DNA from: Bog-950 sp035299425
GTDB taxonomy: Bacteria; Bacteroidota; Bacteroidia; Chitinophagales; LD1
Assembly: GCA_035299425.1 (NCBI GenBank)
Contig: DATGWP010000070.1
Span: 1-21,000 of the forward strand
DNA: 21,000 nt
Direction of reading: 5' to 3'
This document shows positions 1-7,013 of this stretch, piece by piece; the stretch's first letter is position 1, and each line of letters starts with the position of its first letter. The notes beneath the pieces were generated by a model, which ran no database searches, was not told the DNA's origin, and saw only the letters and a list, made by a program, of their open reading frames with translations. A program made the translations under genes and the position numbers.

Positions 1-1164
1 GGCCTTTTCTGGGTGCCAATGCCCGGTGGCAATGCTACCTCGCCGGCAATTACTTCTATCACTACTAATATTGGCACAGTAGCCGTTTCCAACTTCTATC
101 TGCAAACAGATTTACAAAACATGGGGCAGGCAGCTCAAAACCCTAACAATACAACCGTACCCGACATTTGCCTGGCTTTGGTGGATAATACGGTTTTAAT
201 TGCCAGCGCCACCAGCGGCACTATTACAAATTACTTTTTTGAAGTAACAGAGGTAGACCAAAACGGAAACTATCAAGGCGGAGGATATACCGGTAACTGG
301 TATAGTGCTGCTAACTTTACGCCATCATGGTGGGGCATTACCAACCATACAAGTATAATCTTTGAGCACAACAAATACTACAACATTAAACTTGCAGTAC
401 AAGGGCCGTGTAACTCATGGGATGAGAAAAGCATAAGGATACATGTAGTACCTGACCTGACCGGCCGGTTTACACTTTATAACACAACCAACACTTTTCA
501 GGCCATATCACCAAGCGCCGGGTTTAATGGCTGGAAAGGGTTTATCTGCAGCGGTGGCACCTCTGTAATTAAATTTGACAATACAACCTTTGCAGCAAAT
601 GCTTCAACCATTTACAGGGTGCATATTACCGAGTATAATCCTAATACTATGCAAATAATAGGTACAACTCATACAACACCGATATTACAGGCAAGCTATT
701 TTGATGGGCCTGACCGTACGCTACAATCTATTTTAGATCTTATGCCTTTTACCATGCAATCGCTGCACTACTACCAGCTTAGGTTAGAAGCCGGCAGTAC
801 CTGCAAATATGATGAGGGTGGAGTATTATGGTTTGTACCGCTGGGAACATGCAAAACAGATGAAACCGGCGCAGCAGAAGAAACTGCAAAAGAAGAGAGC
901 AGCCCAACCGGTGTAGAAGAAGTGAATGCCCTAAGCGATATCTCCCTTTTCCCTAACCCGGCCAACTCAAACCTTAATATAGTTACAGCTATAGAAGGTA
1001 ATATAAACTTTACTATTTACGACCTCAATGGCAGATTGATGCAAAGCGGCAACTTTAGTATGTCGTCAGTATTAAATGTCTCATCCTTTGCCTCGGGTGT
1101 TTACCAGGTAGAACTGACAACCAAAGACGGGAACAGGATTAACAGGAAATTCATTAAACAGTAA
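1..1164 (+). CDS. T9SS-secreted repeat protein with C-terminal sorting domain (5' truncated)
   Basis: The frame is open to the left edge, so only the last 387 codons are present; an internal GTG at 13 is not a credible start. The C-terminal ~75 residues (from about nt 930) form a type A sorting domain of the type IX secretion system: an SLFPNPA motif, then NFTIYDLNGRLMQSG, then SGVYQVEL and a basic tail ending KFIKQ. Proteins with this domain cross the outer membrane by T9SS and are usually released or attached to the surface. Upstream are two tandem modules of about 100 residues (nt 163-453 and 538-840), each opening with a Cys and ending with a Cys, an aromatic/acidic stretch and a VVP or WFVP motif. 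The first residues of the window (GLFWVP) look like the end of one more copy. The acidic linker at nt 850-925 separates modules from the sorting domain. The modules look like beta-sandwich repeats; the cargo function is not recognisable. Confidence 0.88.
   Translation, partial: GLFWVPMPGGNATSPAITSITTNIGTVAVSNFYLQTDLQNMGQAAQNPNNTTVPDICLALVDNTVLIASATSGTITNYFFEVTEVDQNGNYQGGGYTGNWYSAANFTPSWWGITNHTSIIFEHNKYYNIKLAVQGPCNSWDEKSIRIHVVPDLTGRFTLYNTTNTFQAISPSAGFNGWKGFICSGGTSVIKFDNTTFAANASTIYRVHITEYNPNTMQIIGTTHTTPILQASYFDGPDRTLQSILDLMPFTMQSLHYYQLRLEAGSTCKYDEGGVLWFVPLGTCKTDETGAAEETAKEESSPTGVEEVNALSDISLFPNPANSNLNIVTAIEGNINFTIYDLNGRLMQSGNFSMSSVLNVSSFASGVYQVELTTKDGNRINRKFIKQ
163..840 (+). repeat. Two tandem ~100-residue coding modules
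   Basis: Module 1 spans nt 163-453 and module 2 nt 538-840 inside the T9SS cargo gene. They share an early Cys, a central strand pair (NYFFEVTE versus IYRVHITE), a KYYNIKLAV versus HYYQLRLEA strand, a following Cys and a terminal HVVP versus WFVP. Divergence at residue level is high, so this is an old protein-level duplication rather than a recent DNA repeat. The start of the window (nt 1-18, GLFWVP) matches the end of the same module. Confidence 0.6.
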
Positions 1165-1178
1165 ACGGAGCATTGTTT

Positions 1179-1232
1179 AAAAGCACAATCCCAAATTCAG
1201 GGTTTAAACCCTGGGTTTGGGATTGTGCTTTT
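1179..1232 (+). terminator. Long hairpin terminator after the T9SS cargo gene
   Basis: A perfect 17-bp stem pairs 1179-1195 with 1216-1232 (arm AAAAGCACAATCCCAAA). The enclosed loop is itself a 16-nt perfect palindrome, CAGGGTTTAAACCCTG (1198-1213), so the whole folds as one long near-continuous stem. It starts 14 nt after the stop codon and the descending arm ends in TTTT. Confidence 0.85.
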
Positions 1233-1584
1233 ATCCTGTTTCATTCCAACCTCTTCTGCGGGCCTGCTGCTTTGAGCTATGCAACGGCAAACCCTTAACA
1301 AACCAGTATGTTCAACTCCAAATCAACATACAGCATTACCTGTTTTTGGTAAAATCTTATTTCTCCGACCTCCCCCCCTGCACCACTTTCCCAAAATTGC
1401 ATTTCATAATCAGCACTTTATAAAATTTGCGTGCACCACTTTTCATTTTTCACTCATTTGGTGCAACAATATAGCTGAGGATTCGCAATGCCGTCCTTCG
1501 CCCTAAGCCTGCTCAAAGCAACTCGGCGCACCGTGTCAGCCACCTCGCAGATTATCCTTATCTTCGCACACTCAAATAAGACCC
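1233..1584. other. Intergenic stretch with no supported gene
   Basis: About 350 bp between the cargo terminator and the DUF2797 gene. Short open frames exist but have no signal peptide, recognisable motif or plausible start. There is a motif TGCACC present twice in direct orientation (around 1379 and 1432) and once inverted (GGTGCA at 1460-1465). A weak promoter-like TATAAAATTTG lies near 1420-1430. The last ~100 bp are more GC-rich than the rest, with no identifiable product. Confidence 0.5.
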
Positions 1585-2382
1585 ATGCGCGCCTTAGGCA
1601 TACTAGATAAAATGAAAACCGGCTACGTAAACCCGGTGCAGTACTTTCTGCAGTTAGGAGAAGACAGGATTGCCGTAAACGACCTCATTGGCCAGAACAT
1701 CCGCCTGAACTGGACAGGCCGTATCTTCTGCACTGTATGTAGCAGAAAGATAAACAAAAGCTTTGGTGAAGGTATGTGCTACGATTGTTTTAGCAATGCC
1801 CCCGACAACTCAGAGTGCATTCTGCGCCCCGAGCTATGCCAGGCCCACCTGGGCAAAGGCCGCAACCCCGAGTGGGAAACTAAAAACCACATGCAAACAC
1901 ACTACGTGTACCTGGCACTAACCAACTCGGTTAAAGTAGGCGTAACCCGCGGCGACCAGATACCCACCCGCTGGATAGACCAGGGTGCTCACAAGGGCAT
2001 CATTATAGCCGAAACACCCTACCGCCAGCTGGCAGGGGTTATAGAGGTAGCACTGAAAGACCACCTGAGCGACAAAACCAACTGGCAACGTATGCTTAAG
2101 AATGAGCTGGCGCAGAACATTGAACTGCTGGCAGAAAAGAACCGCGTGTTCGACCTGCTGCCCGAGCAATACCGCCAGTACCGCTCAGTAAACGATGAGA
2201 TTGTAGAACTGATATACCCGGTACTGAACTACCCTATCAAAGTTACCTCGCTATCCTTCGAAAAGATGCCATCGATAGAAATGAAGCTGACCGGTGTGCG
2301 GGGACAGTATTTTATATTTGAAGGCGGCAGTGTAATAAACATCCGCAGCAAAAGCGGCTACGAAGTAGAGCTTATAGCGTAA
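1585..2382 (+). CDS. DUF2797 family protein (zinc-ribbon plus GIY-YIG-like domain)
   Basis: 265 residues. The sequence follows the DUF2797 layout: CxxC at residues 49-52 and CYDC at 65-68 form a likely zinc ribbon, followed by Cys78, Cys85 and His88 in a PELCQAH motif. Next comes HYVYLALTNSVKVGVTR (106-122) with RWIDQGA downstream, a Glu in GVIEVAL and a KTNWQRML segment. That order (VYL, KVG, R, E) resembles the GIY-YIG/T5orf172 nuclease fold; this is a structural inference, and no function is established for the family to my knowledge. The ATG at 1585 is preferred over the one at 1612 because family members start with a comparable short strand before the KM(K/Q)T segment. It stands alone on its strand with no tight partner and carries no signal peptide, so it is cytoplasmic. 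Confidence 0.85.
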   Translation: MRALGILDKMKTGYVNPVQYFLQLGEDRIAVNDLIGQNIRLNWTGRIFCTVCSRKINKSFGEGMCYDCFSNAPDNSECILRPELCQAHLGKGRNPEWETKNHMQTHYVYLALTNSVKVGVTRGDQIPTRWIDQGAHKGIIIAETPYRQLAGVIEVALKDHLSDKTNWQRMLKNELAQNIELLAEKNRVFDLLPEQYRQYRSVNDEIVELIYPVLNYPIKVTSLSFEKMPSIEMKLTGVRGQYFIFEGGSVINIRSKSGYEVELIA

Positions 2383-2533
2383 TACTTTTGTACTCTTCTG
2401 TTCACTCGTATTTAACCTTGTATTTCTGTATTCTATGTTTCTATGTGGTAAAATGTATTCTGTATTTGTATTCTTCTGTTCTCTCCTATAACTATGTGGT
2501 TAATCAATTTTGTATTTTAACTCGTTCAACACA
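2383..2533. repeat. T-rich spacer with six TGTATT hexamers
   Basis: TGTATT occurs at 2419, 2427, 2454, 2461, 2467 and 2511. Two longer near-identical segments, TTTTGTACTCTTCTGTTC (2386-2403) and TTTGTATTCTTCTGTTC (2465-2481), and two copies of CTATGTGGT (2441-2449, 2492-2500) suggest a degenerate local duplication between the DUF2797 and TPR genes. No clear terminator is visible here. Confidence 0.5.
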
Positions 2534-3391
2534 ATGACCCAATACGACAAACTCTGGAACTACTACAACCCCGCCGAAACAGAAACCAAATTCCGCGAGG
2601 TGCTGCAAGAGACATCACCGGATAAAAACCTTTCTGAACACCTGCAGTTGCTTACCCAGTTGGCCCGCACGCAAAGCCTGCAGCGAAAGTTTGATGAGGC
2701 ACATAACATACTCGATACGGTTAGCCCACAGCTACCGGCGCAGACCGAAATAGCGCATGTGCGCTACTACCTGGAGCGTGGCCGCACCTTCAACAGCGCC
2801 GGCGATAAGCGCAATGCCGAAGTATGTTTTACCAAAGCATACGAACTGGCCAAAGAGGTGGGAGAAGATGGCTACGCTGTAGATGCCCTGCACATGCTGG
2901 CTATAATAGCACCACCTGATGAGGCTATTGCACTAAATGAAGAAGCGATTGTGCTGTCCGAAAGTTCGGCCAACCAACAGGCTAAAAACTGGTTAGGCTC
3001 TCTATATAACAATCTGGCCTGGGGTTATTTCGATTTAGGCCAATACGAAAAGGCGCTGAGCATATTTCTGCGTGCCCTGCAATGGCGCGAAGAGAAAAAG
3101 TCACCACACGAGATATTCCTGGCCAAGTGGAGCGTAGCCCGTACCCTGCGCGCGCTCAACCGTATAGACCATGCCCTTACTATTCAGTTAGGCTTGTTTG
3201 AGGAAGCCGCCAGCAACGGCGATAATGATGGCTACGTGCACGAAGAATTAGGCGAGTTATTCCTGCTCAAAAACGACAAGCTGAAGTACCCTTTTCACTT
3301 TGAGAAAGCATATGAGTTACTTTCTACCGACCCTTACCTCTCGCAAAAAGAGCAACCGCGGCTAGCAAGAATGAAAGAACTTAGCAAGTAG
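2534..3391 (+). CDS. Cytoplasmic tetratricopeptide repeat protein
   Basis: 285 residues with several TPR-like helix pairs: around LTQLARTQSLQRKFDEAHNIL, YLERGRTFNSAGDKRNAEVCF, and the best match LYNNLAWGYFDLGQYEKALSIFLRAL, followed by another pair around SVARTLRALNRIDHALTI. TPR arrays are protein-protein scaffolds; no partner can be named. The ATG at 2534 (MTQYDKLW) is chosen over an upstream TTG at 2510, which falls in the TGTATT-rich spacer. There is no signal peptide or membrane segment. The gene converges with dapD, with only 7 nt between the stop codons and no hairpin, so the two transcripts probably overlap at their 3' ends. Confidence 0.85.
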   Translation: MTQYDKLWNYYNPAETETKFREVLQETSPDKNLSEHLQLLTQLARTQSLQRKFDEAHNILDTVSPQLPAQTEIAHVRYYLERGRTFNSAGDKRNAEVCFTKAYELAKEVGEDGYAVDALHMLAIIAPPDEAIALNEEAIVLSESSANQQAKNWLGSLYNNLAWGYFDLGQYEKALSIFLRALQWREEKKSPHEIFLAKWSVARTLRALNRIDHALTIQLGLFEEAASNGDNDGYVHEELGELFLLKNDKLKYPFHFEKAYELLSTDPYLSQKEQPRLARMKELSK

Positions 3392-3398
3392 TTGTTTA

Positions 3399-4223
3399 CT
3401 ATACAGCTACATTATTCTCGCGCAAAGCATCGTTAAGCGATGTCTTCTTGTCGGTAGATTCTTTACGTTGGCCTATGATGAGGGCGCAAGGCACCTGATA
3501 CTCTCCGGCCGGGAACTGTTTGGTATAGCTGCCCGGTATTACTACTGAGCGCGCCGGTACTACGCCTTTGTATTCTTTAGGCTCGCTACCTGTTACATCT
3601 ATAATTTTGGTACTCATGGTAAGCACCACATTGGCCCCCAGTACAGCCTCGCTTTCTACGTGCACACCTTCTACCACTATACAGCGCGAGCCTATAAAAC
3701 AGTTATCCTCTATAATTACAGGTGCCGCCTGCACGGGCTCTAATACACCGCCAATGCCTACTCCACCGCTTAGGTGCACGTTCTTACCAATCTGCGCGCA
3801 GCTGCCCACAGTAGCCCAGGTATCTACCATAGTGCCTTCATCTACATATGCACCTATGTTTACGTAGCTGGGCATCATAATTACGCCTTTCGCTACAAAG
3901 CTGCCGTATCGGGCTATAGCATGGGGCACTACGCGCACGCCTAGTTCCTTGTAATTCTTCTTCAGCGCTATTTTATCGTGAAACTCAAACGGGCCCACTT
4001 CAATAGTTTCCATCTGCTGAATAGGGAAGTACATCAGCACGGCTTTCTTTATCCATTCATTAATGGTCCATCCTGCCAGGTTCTTTTCGGCTATGCGTAA
4101 TTCACCTTTATCCAGCCTGTCTATTACTTCACGTATAAACTGTTGTGTTTTGGCATATGGTAAAAGGGCTCTGTCGTCCCATGCTTTTTCTATCTCTTGT
4201 TGTAACTCGGTAAGGTTAGTCAT
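3399..4223 (-). CDS. dapD: 2,3,4,5-tetrahydropyridine-2,6-dicarboxylate N-succinyltransferase
   Basis: 274 residues, the usual DapD length. The enzyme transfers succinyl from succinyl-CoA to tetrahydrodipicolinate in the succinylase branch of lysine/meso-diaminopimelate synthesis, in the cytoplasm. The N-terminal helical domain starts MTNLTELQQEIEKAW. The centre is a left-handed beta-helix of hexapeptide repeats, including the diagnostic SYVNIGAYVDEGTMVDTWATVGSCAQIG stretch (about residues 120-147 in outline) and GGVGIGGVLEP. The C-terminus has the CoA-side loop with VVIPGSYTKQFPAGEY. The frame stays open upstream of ATG 4223, but that extension would lie antisense in the promoter and start of the divergent gene, so it is rejected. 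A TATAATTG element on the minus strand at 4253-4246 could be its -10/-7 box. Confidence 0.96.
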   Translation of the reverse strand: MTNLTELQQEIEKAWDDRALLPYAKTQQFIREVIDRLDKGELRIAEKNLAGWTINEWIKKAVLMYFPIQQMETIEVGPFEFHDKIALKKNYKELGVRVVPHAIARYGSFVAKGVIMMPSYVNIGAYVDEGTMVDTWATVGSCAQIGKNVHLSGGVGIGGVLEPVQAAPVIIEDNCFIGSRCIVVEGVHVESEAVLGANVVLTMSTKIIDVTGSEPKEYKGVVPARSVVIPGSYTKQFPAGEYQVPCALIIGQRKESTDKKTSLNDALRENNVAV

Positions 4224-4245
4224 TTGAACATTTTTTGAAACACGA

Positions 4246-4277
4246 CAATTATAGGTTGTTTGTAACTGCTTTGAAAA
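4246..4277 (-). promoter_or_regulatory. Possible dapD promoter
   Basis: On the minus strand TATAATTG (4253-4246) is one base off the Bacteroidota -7 consensus TAnnTTTG, with TTTTCA (4277-4272) 18 nt upstream. It would give a leader of about 20 nt before the dapD ATG at 4223. It overlaps the back of the divergent promoter at 4280-4311. Confidence 0.3.
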
Positions 4278-4279
4278 TT

Positions 4280-4311
4280 TTTGCCCTAACTTTTGTTTTA
4301 TCCTACATTTG
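4280..4311 (+). promoter_or_regulatory. Bacteroidota-type promoter for the PG-binding repeat protein
   Basis: TTTG at 4280-4283 and TACATTTG at 4304-4311 are exact matches to the -33 and -7 elements described for Bacteroidota sigma factors, separated by 20 nt. Transcription would begin near 4317, about 16 nt before the ATG at 4333. This placement also rules out the in-frame TTG at 4309 as a start. Confidence 0.65.
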
Positions 4312-4332
4312 GCAAGAGATAAAATACCTGCT

Positions 4333-5394
4333 ATGACCCTACTTCGACTTTCCCTTTTAGCCCCCGCTATGTGCATAGGCACCCTGCTGAATGCCCAGAT
4401 ATTTATAAATACGGGCAACCCAAACCTTGATAAATACAAGAACGAAAACCCTAACGCGGTTATTTGGGAGAATGGGAAACAAGTGCCTATACCGCCTAAC
4501 ACACCGGAGGAACCGGTAAAGGAACCGGTAAAGAAACCAGTGGAAGTGAAGAAGGAAGAACCTAAAAAAACGTTAGAAACACCGGTAATAAAACAGGAGC
4601 CGGTAAAGGTTGAACCGGTAGTAAAACAAACTGCCACAACTAACACCCCACCTATCGGAGATTATCCGCCAAATGCAGTACCGGGAAAATGTTATGCACG
4701 TTGCCTGGCGCCAGACCAATACGAGATAAAAGAAGAGCAGGTAATAGATAAACCATCCAGTATTAAAATAGAGAAAATACCGGCCAAATACGAAACTGTA
4801 TATGATACAGTGATTGTTAAACCAGCTACCCGCAAGTCGGTAACTATACCGGCGCAATATGAAAATATAGTTGAGGAGCAGGTTGTTACCCCCGCTACTC
4901 AAAAATGGGTAAAAGGGGTAGCAGATAAAAATTGCCTTTCCGCTAACCCTAAAGACTGTGAAGTTTGGTGCCTGAAAGCTGTACCAGCTGTTACAAAAAA
5001 GGTAACCCGCAAGGTGGAGAAAGTAGCCGCTGTTATAAATGAAGTGGATGTACCTGCCGTGACTCAAGTAGTACCGCGCAAAAGACTGGTATATAGCGCT
5101 TATGAGAATAGGATTGAGACCCCACCTACCTATAAAACGGTAATGAAAAAAGTATTGGTGGCCAAAGGCGGATACCAGGAATGGAAAGAAGTATTATGCG
5201 AAACCCAGATGACGGACAATAAAATTGCCAGCATACAGCAAGCGCTCAATCGTGAAGGCTACGATGCCGGCCTCGCCGATAACCAGATGGGTAGCAAAAC
5301 CAAGCAAGCACTTATAAAATATCAGCAGGATAAAGGATTACCGGTAGGCAATCTAAATATTGAAACTTTAAAATCTTTGGGTATTAAAGAATAA
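4333..5394 (+). CDS. Exported repeat protein with C-terminal peptidoglycan-binding domain
   Basis: 353 residues. Residues 1-22 are a signal peptide ending LLNAQ. Residues ~58-100 are a Pro/Glu/Lys/Val tract (EEPVKEPVKKPVEVKKEEPK), typical of a periplasm-spanning linker. Residues ~118-290 hold imperfect repeats of the form PA-x-Y-x-x-V-x-x-x-V-x-V-x-PA-T, as in IPAKYETVYDTVIVKPATRK, IPAQYENIVEEQVVTPATQK and PTYKTVMKKVLV. Six cysteines lie in the mature chain (120, 124, 201, 209, 213, 289), bracketing two repeat blocks. Residues ~293-350 match the PG_binding_1 fold (IQQALNREGYDAGLADNQMGSKTKQALIKYQ). Comparable repeat blocks occur in Bacteroidota OmpA-family envelope proteins. Role inferred: a cell-wall-anchored envelope protein; no enzyme motif is visible. 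Confidence 0.8.
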   Translation: MTLLRLSLLAPAMCIGTLLNAQIFINTGNPNLDKYKNENPNAVIWENGKQVPIPPNTPEEPVKEPVKKPVEVKKEEPKKTLETPVIKQEPVKVEPVVKQTATTNTPPIGDYPPNAVPGKCYARCLAPDQYEIKEEQVIDKPSSIKIEKIPAKYETVYDTVIVKPATRKSVTIPAQYENIVEEQVVTPATQKWVKGVADKNCLSANPKDCEVWCLKAVPAVTKKVTRKVEKVAAVINEVDVPAVTQVVPRKRLVYSAYENRIETPPTYKTVMKKVLVAKGGYQEWKEVLCETQMTDNKIASIQQALNREGYDAGLADNQMGSKTKQALIKYQQDKGLPVGNLNIETLKSLGIKE

Positions 5395-5416
5395 CCAACA
5401 GCATTTAAGACATTAC

Positions 5417-5446
5417 AAAAGCCCCAATTAAGGGGCTTTTGTTTTT
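5417..5446 (+). terminator. Rho-independent terminator
   Basis: AAAAGCCCC (5417-5425) pairs with GGGGCTTTT (5432-5440) around a 6-nt loop, followed by GTTTTT. It lies 22 nt after the stop of the repeat protein. Confidence 0.9.
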
Positions 5447-5502
5447 ATGTGCCCTGATAAGTAAAAAGTCTGCTGTGTGCCCCACCCCGCGCAATTGATT
5501 AC

Positions 5503-5536
5503 CCGTATATGGTCGCAATTCATTTGGGATATACGG
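5503..5536. repeat. 8-bp inverted repeat upstream of the YihY-family gene
   Basis: CCGTATAT (5503-5510) and ATATACGG (5529-5536) are perfect inverted copies with 18 nt between. The position, 80-115 bp upstream of the next start codon, suits an operator, but one occurrence is weak evidence. Confidence 0.35.
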
Positions 5537-5618
5537 CCTCTGTGCTTTTGCACTGTTTTTGCTTTTAACAAACAGATGTCTTTAAAGGCAATTCTTGTTT
5601 ATTAAAACCACTACTCGT

Positions 5619-6563
5619 ATGAAATTCTCATTTAAGCATGTAGGCACCAGCATTAAGGGGCTGGCCGGTAACTCCTGGCACATTACAAAAACATCCTTTA
5701 CTAAGTGGTGGGCTATGGACCCATTCCGGCAAAGTTCCATTATAGCTTACTATGCTATTTTCAGCTTACCGGCCTTACTTGTAATAGTAATAACAATTGC
5801 AGGCTTTGCTTTTGGCGCAGATGCCGTACATAGCCAGGTGCTGGGCCAGGTAAAAGATGTGATGGGAGAAGCAACAGCCGACCAGATAAAGGTTATGCTG
5901 GCTAAAGCCACTGAAACTAAAACATCAGTTTGGGCCACTATACTAGGGGGGATCACCGTTGTTCTGGGTTCTATTGGTGTGTTTGTAGAGTTACAGAAAA
6001 CACTGAATATTATATGGGAAGTAGAGGCAGCACCTCATAAGGGAGTTTGGGGGTTTCTGAGGGCACGGGTTTTCTCTTTCGGGCTTATACTTTCTATTGC
6101 CTTTTTATTAATGATATCGTTGGTGATATCAACTGCTTTGGCCGCTGCGAGCGAGTTGCTGAGGGCAGAAAGCTCTAAAATAATAGCCCTGGCTTTCGAG
6201 GTGCTTAACTTCATCATCTCACTGGGGGTTATAAGTGCCTTATTCGCTTTAATGTTCAAGTTTTTACCCGATGCTAAAATTACATGGAGGCATGTACTTC
6301 CCGGAGCGTTAATTACCGGAATGTTATTTACCATAGGTAAAACTGCCATTGCCTTTTACTTTGGTAAAGCCGACCCTGCTTCTGGTTATGGGGCTGCAGG
6401 CTCAATTGTGCTAATTTTGTTGTGGGCATCCTACTCATCTATGATATTGTTTTTGGGAGCTGAATTTACACATACCTACGCCGATAAATTAACCGGCGGA
6501 GTAAAACCCAGTGAAACCGGAAAAAAAGCTGCACCCGCTGAGCAGGTGCATAAGACCAGATAG
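5619..6563 (+). CDS. YihY/BrkB-family inner membrane protein
   Basis: 314 residues. After a short cytoplasmic start comes the family motif around DPFRQSSIIAYYAIFSLPALLVIVI (first span), then an amphipathic segment and five further hydrophobic spans: WATILGGITVVLGSIGVF, FSFGLILSIAFLLMISLVIS, FEVLNFIISLGVISALFALM, WRHVLPGALITGMLFTIGKTAI and GSIVLILLWASYSSMILFLGAEF. The FLPDAKITWRHVLPGA loop and the YGAAGSIVLILLWASYSSMILFLGAEFT end are hallmark stretches of YihY proteins. The family was once called ribonuclease BN by mistake; its transport or envelope role is unresolved. ATG 5619 is chosen over the TTG at 5595 because it starts the MKFSFKH segment. A terminator follows directly, so it is probably monocistronic. 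Confidence 0.92.
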   Translation: MKFSFKHVGTSIKGLAGNSWHITKTSFTKWWAMDPFRQSSIIAYYAIFSLPALLVIVITIAGFAFGADAVHSQVLGQVKDVMGEATADQIKVMLAKATETKTSVWATILGGITVVLGSIGVFVELQKTLNIIWEVEAAPHKGVWGFLRARVFSFGLILSIAFLLMISLVISTALAAASELLRAESSKIIALAFEVLNFIISLGVISALFALMFKFLPDAKITWRHVLPGALITGMLFTIGKTAIAFYFGKADPASGYGAAGSIVLILLWASYSSMILFLGAEFTHTYADKLTGGVKPSETGKKAAPAEQVHKTR

Positions 6564-6589
6564 CCGGATATGGAATCAGCTAATTAATT

Positions 6590-6616
6590 AATCCCATACC
6601 TGTACGGTATGGGATT
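6590..6616 (+). terminator. Hairpin after the YihY-family gene
   Basis: AATCCCATACC (6590-6600) and GGTATGGGATT (6606-6616) form an 11-bp perfect stem with a 5-nt loop. There is no T-run, so it may act as a weak terminator or a 3'-end stabiliser. Confidence 0.65.
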
Positions 6617-6646
6617 TGCACGTTTATAGGTCTAAAAACTATAATC

Positions 6647-6937
6647 ATGAAAAAGCCAACTAAAAGAGAACAAAAGGATAAGGAAGAAGGACTTACTTAT
6701 CCGCCGGTAGAAGATATTTACAACCAGGCACAGGAGGAACATGAGATTGACGCGGATGACATTTCTAAAATGAAAGCCCCCAATCTGAAACCCGACCGAA
6801 AGAATGAGAAAGATTTTGAAGAGGCTGTATCAGGTAGCGATTTGGATATACCTGGTTCTGAAACCAACGAAGGACATGAGAACGGACTGGAAGATGAAGA
6901 AAATGATTTTTACAGCCTGGGGGGAGATAAGGCTTAG
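6647..6937 (+). CDS. Small highly charged acidic protein, conserved in Bacteroidota
   Basis: 96 residues with no hydrophobic segment and no Cys. The start is Lys-rich (MKKPTKREQKDKEE) and the rest strongly acidic, with a short PPVEDIYNQ motif and a tail DLDIPGSE ... EDEENDFYSLGG. I recognise the DLD(I/V)PGSE plus DEEN-x-YSLGG ending from uncharacterised small Bacteroidota proteins, but no function is known to me. It is likely a soluble, largely disordered protein. It sits between two hairpins (6590-6616 and 6951-6998), so it looks like an independent unit, possibly with its own promoter in the 30 nt before ATG 6647. Confidence 0.75.
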   Translation: MKKPTKREQKDKEEGLTYPPVEDIYNQAQEEHEIDADDISKMKAPNLKPDRKNEKDFEEAVSGSDLDIPGSETNEGHENGLEDEENDFYSLGGDKA

Positions 6938-6950
6938 AGACTGGTCTATG

Positions 6951-6998
6951 AAAACACTAAAGGCCTGAACTAAAATTTGTTCAGGCCTTTAGTGTTTT
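6951..6998. terminator. Bidirectional terminator between convergent genes
   Basis: A 20-bp perfect stem (6951-6970 with 6979-6998; arm AAAACACTAAAGGCCTGAAC) and an 8-nt loop. A-rich on one end and TTTT on the other in both readings, it serves the acidic-protein gene on the plus strand and the beta-helix lipoprotein gene on the minus strand. Confidence 0.92.
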
Positions 6999-7013
6999 AC
7001 AAAAGAGAGTATA

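Noticed and set aside
1217..1506. Two overlapping small open frames after the first terminator
   Set aside because: No start context, no signal peptide, and a composition typical of non-coding DNA; the first starts inside the terminator stem.
1488..1610. 40-codon frame overlapping the DUF2797 start
   Set aside because: It overlaps a well-supported gene in another frame and has no recognisable feature.
4224..4646. Upstream in-frame extension of dapD to a 415-residue protein
   Set aside because: It would lie antisense to the promoter and signal-peptide region of the divergent gene; the extra residues are Gly/Ser/Phe/Thr-rich shadow sequence, and MTNLTELQQ is the normal DapD start.
4573..5067. 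164-codon open frame on the minus strand
   Set aside because: It is antisense to the repeat-protein gene; the Tyr/Phe/Leu-rich composition is the mirror of the PA-x-Y-x-V codons.
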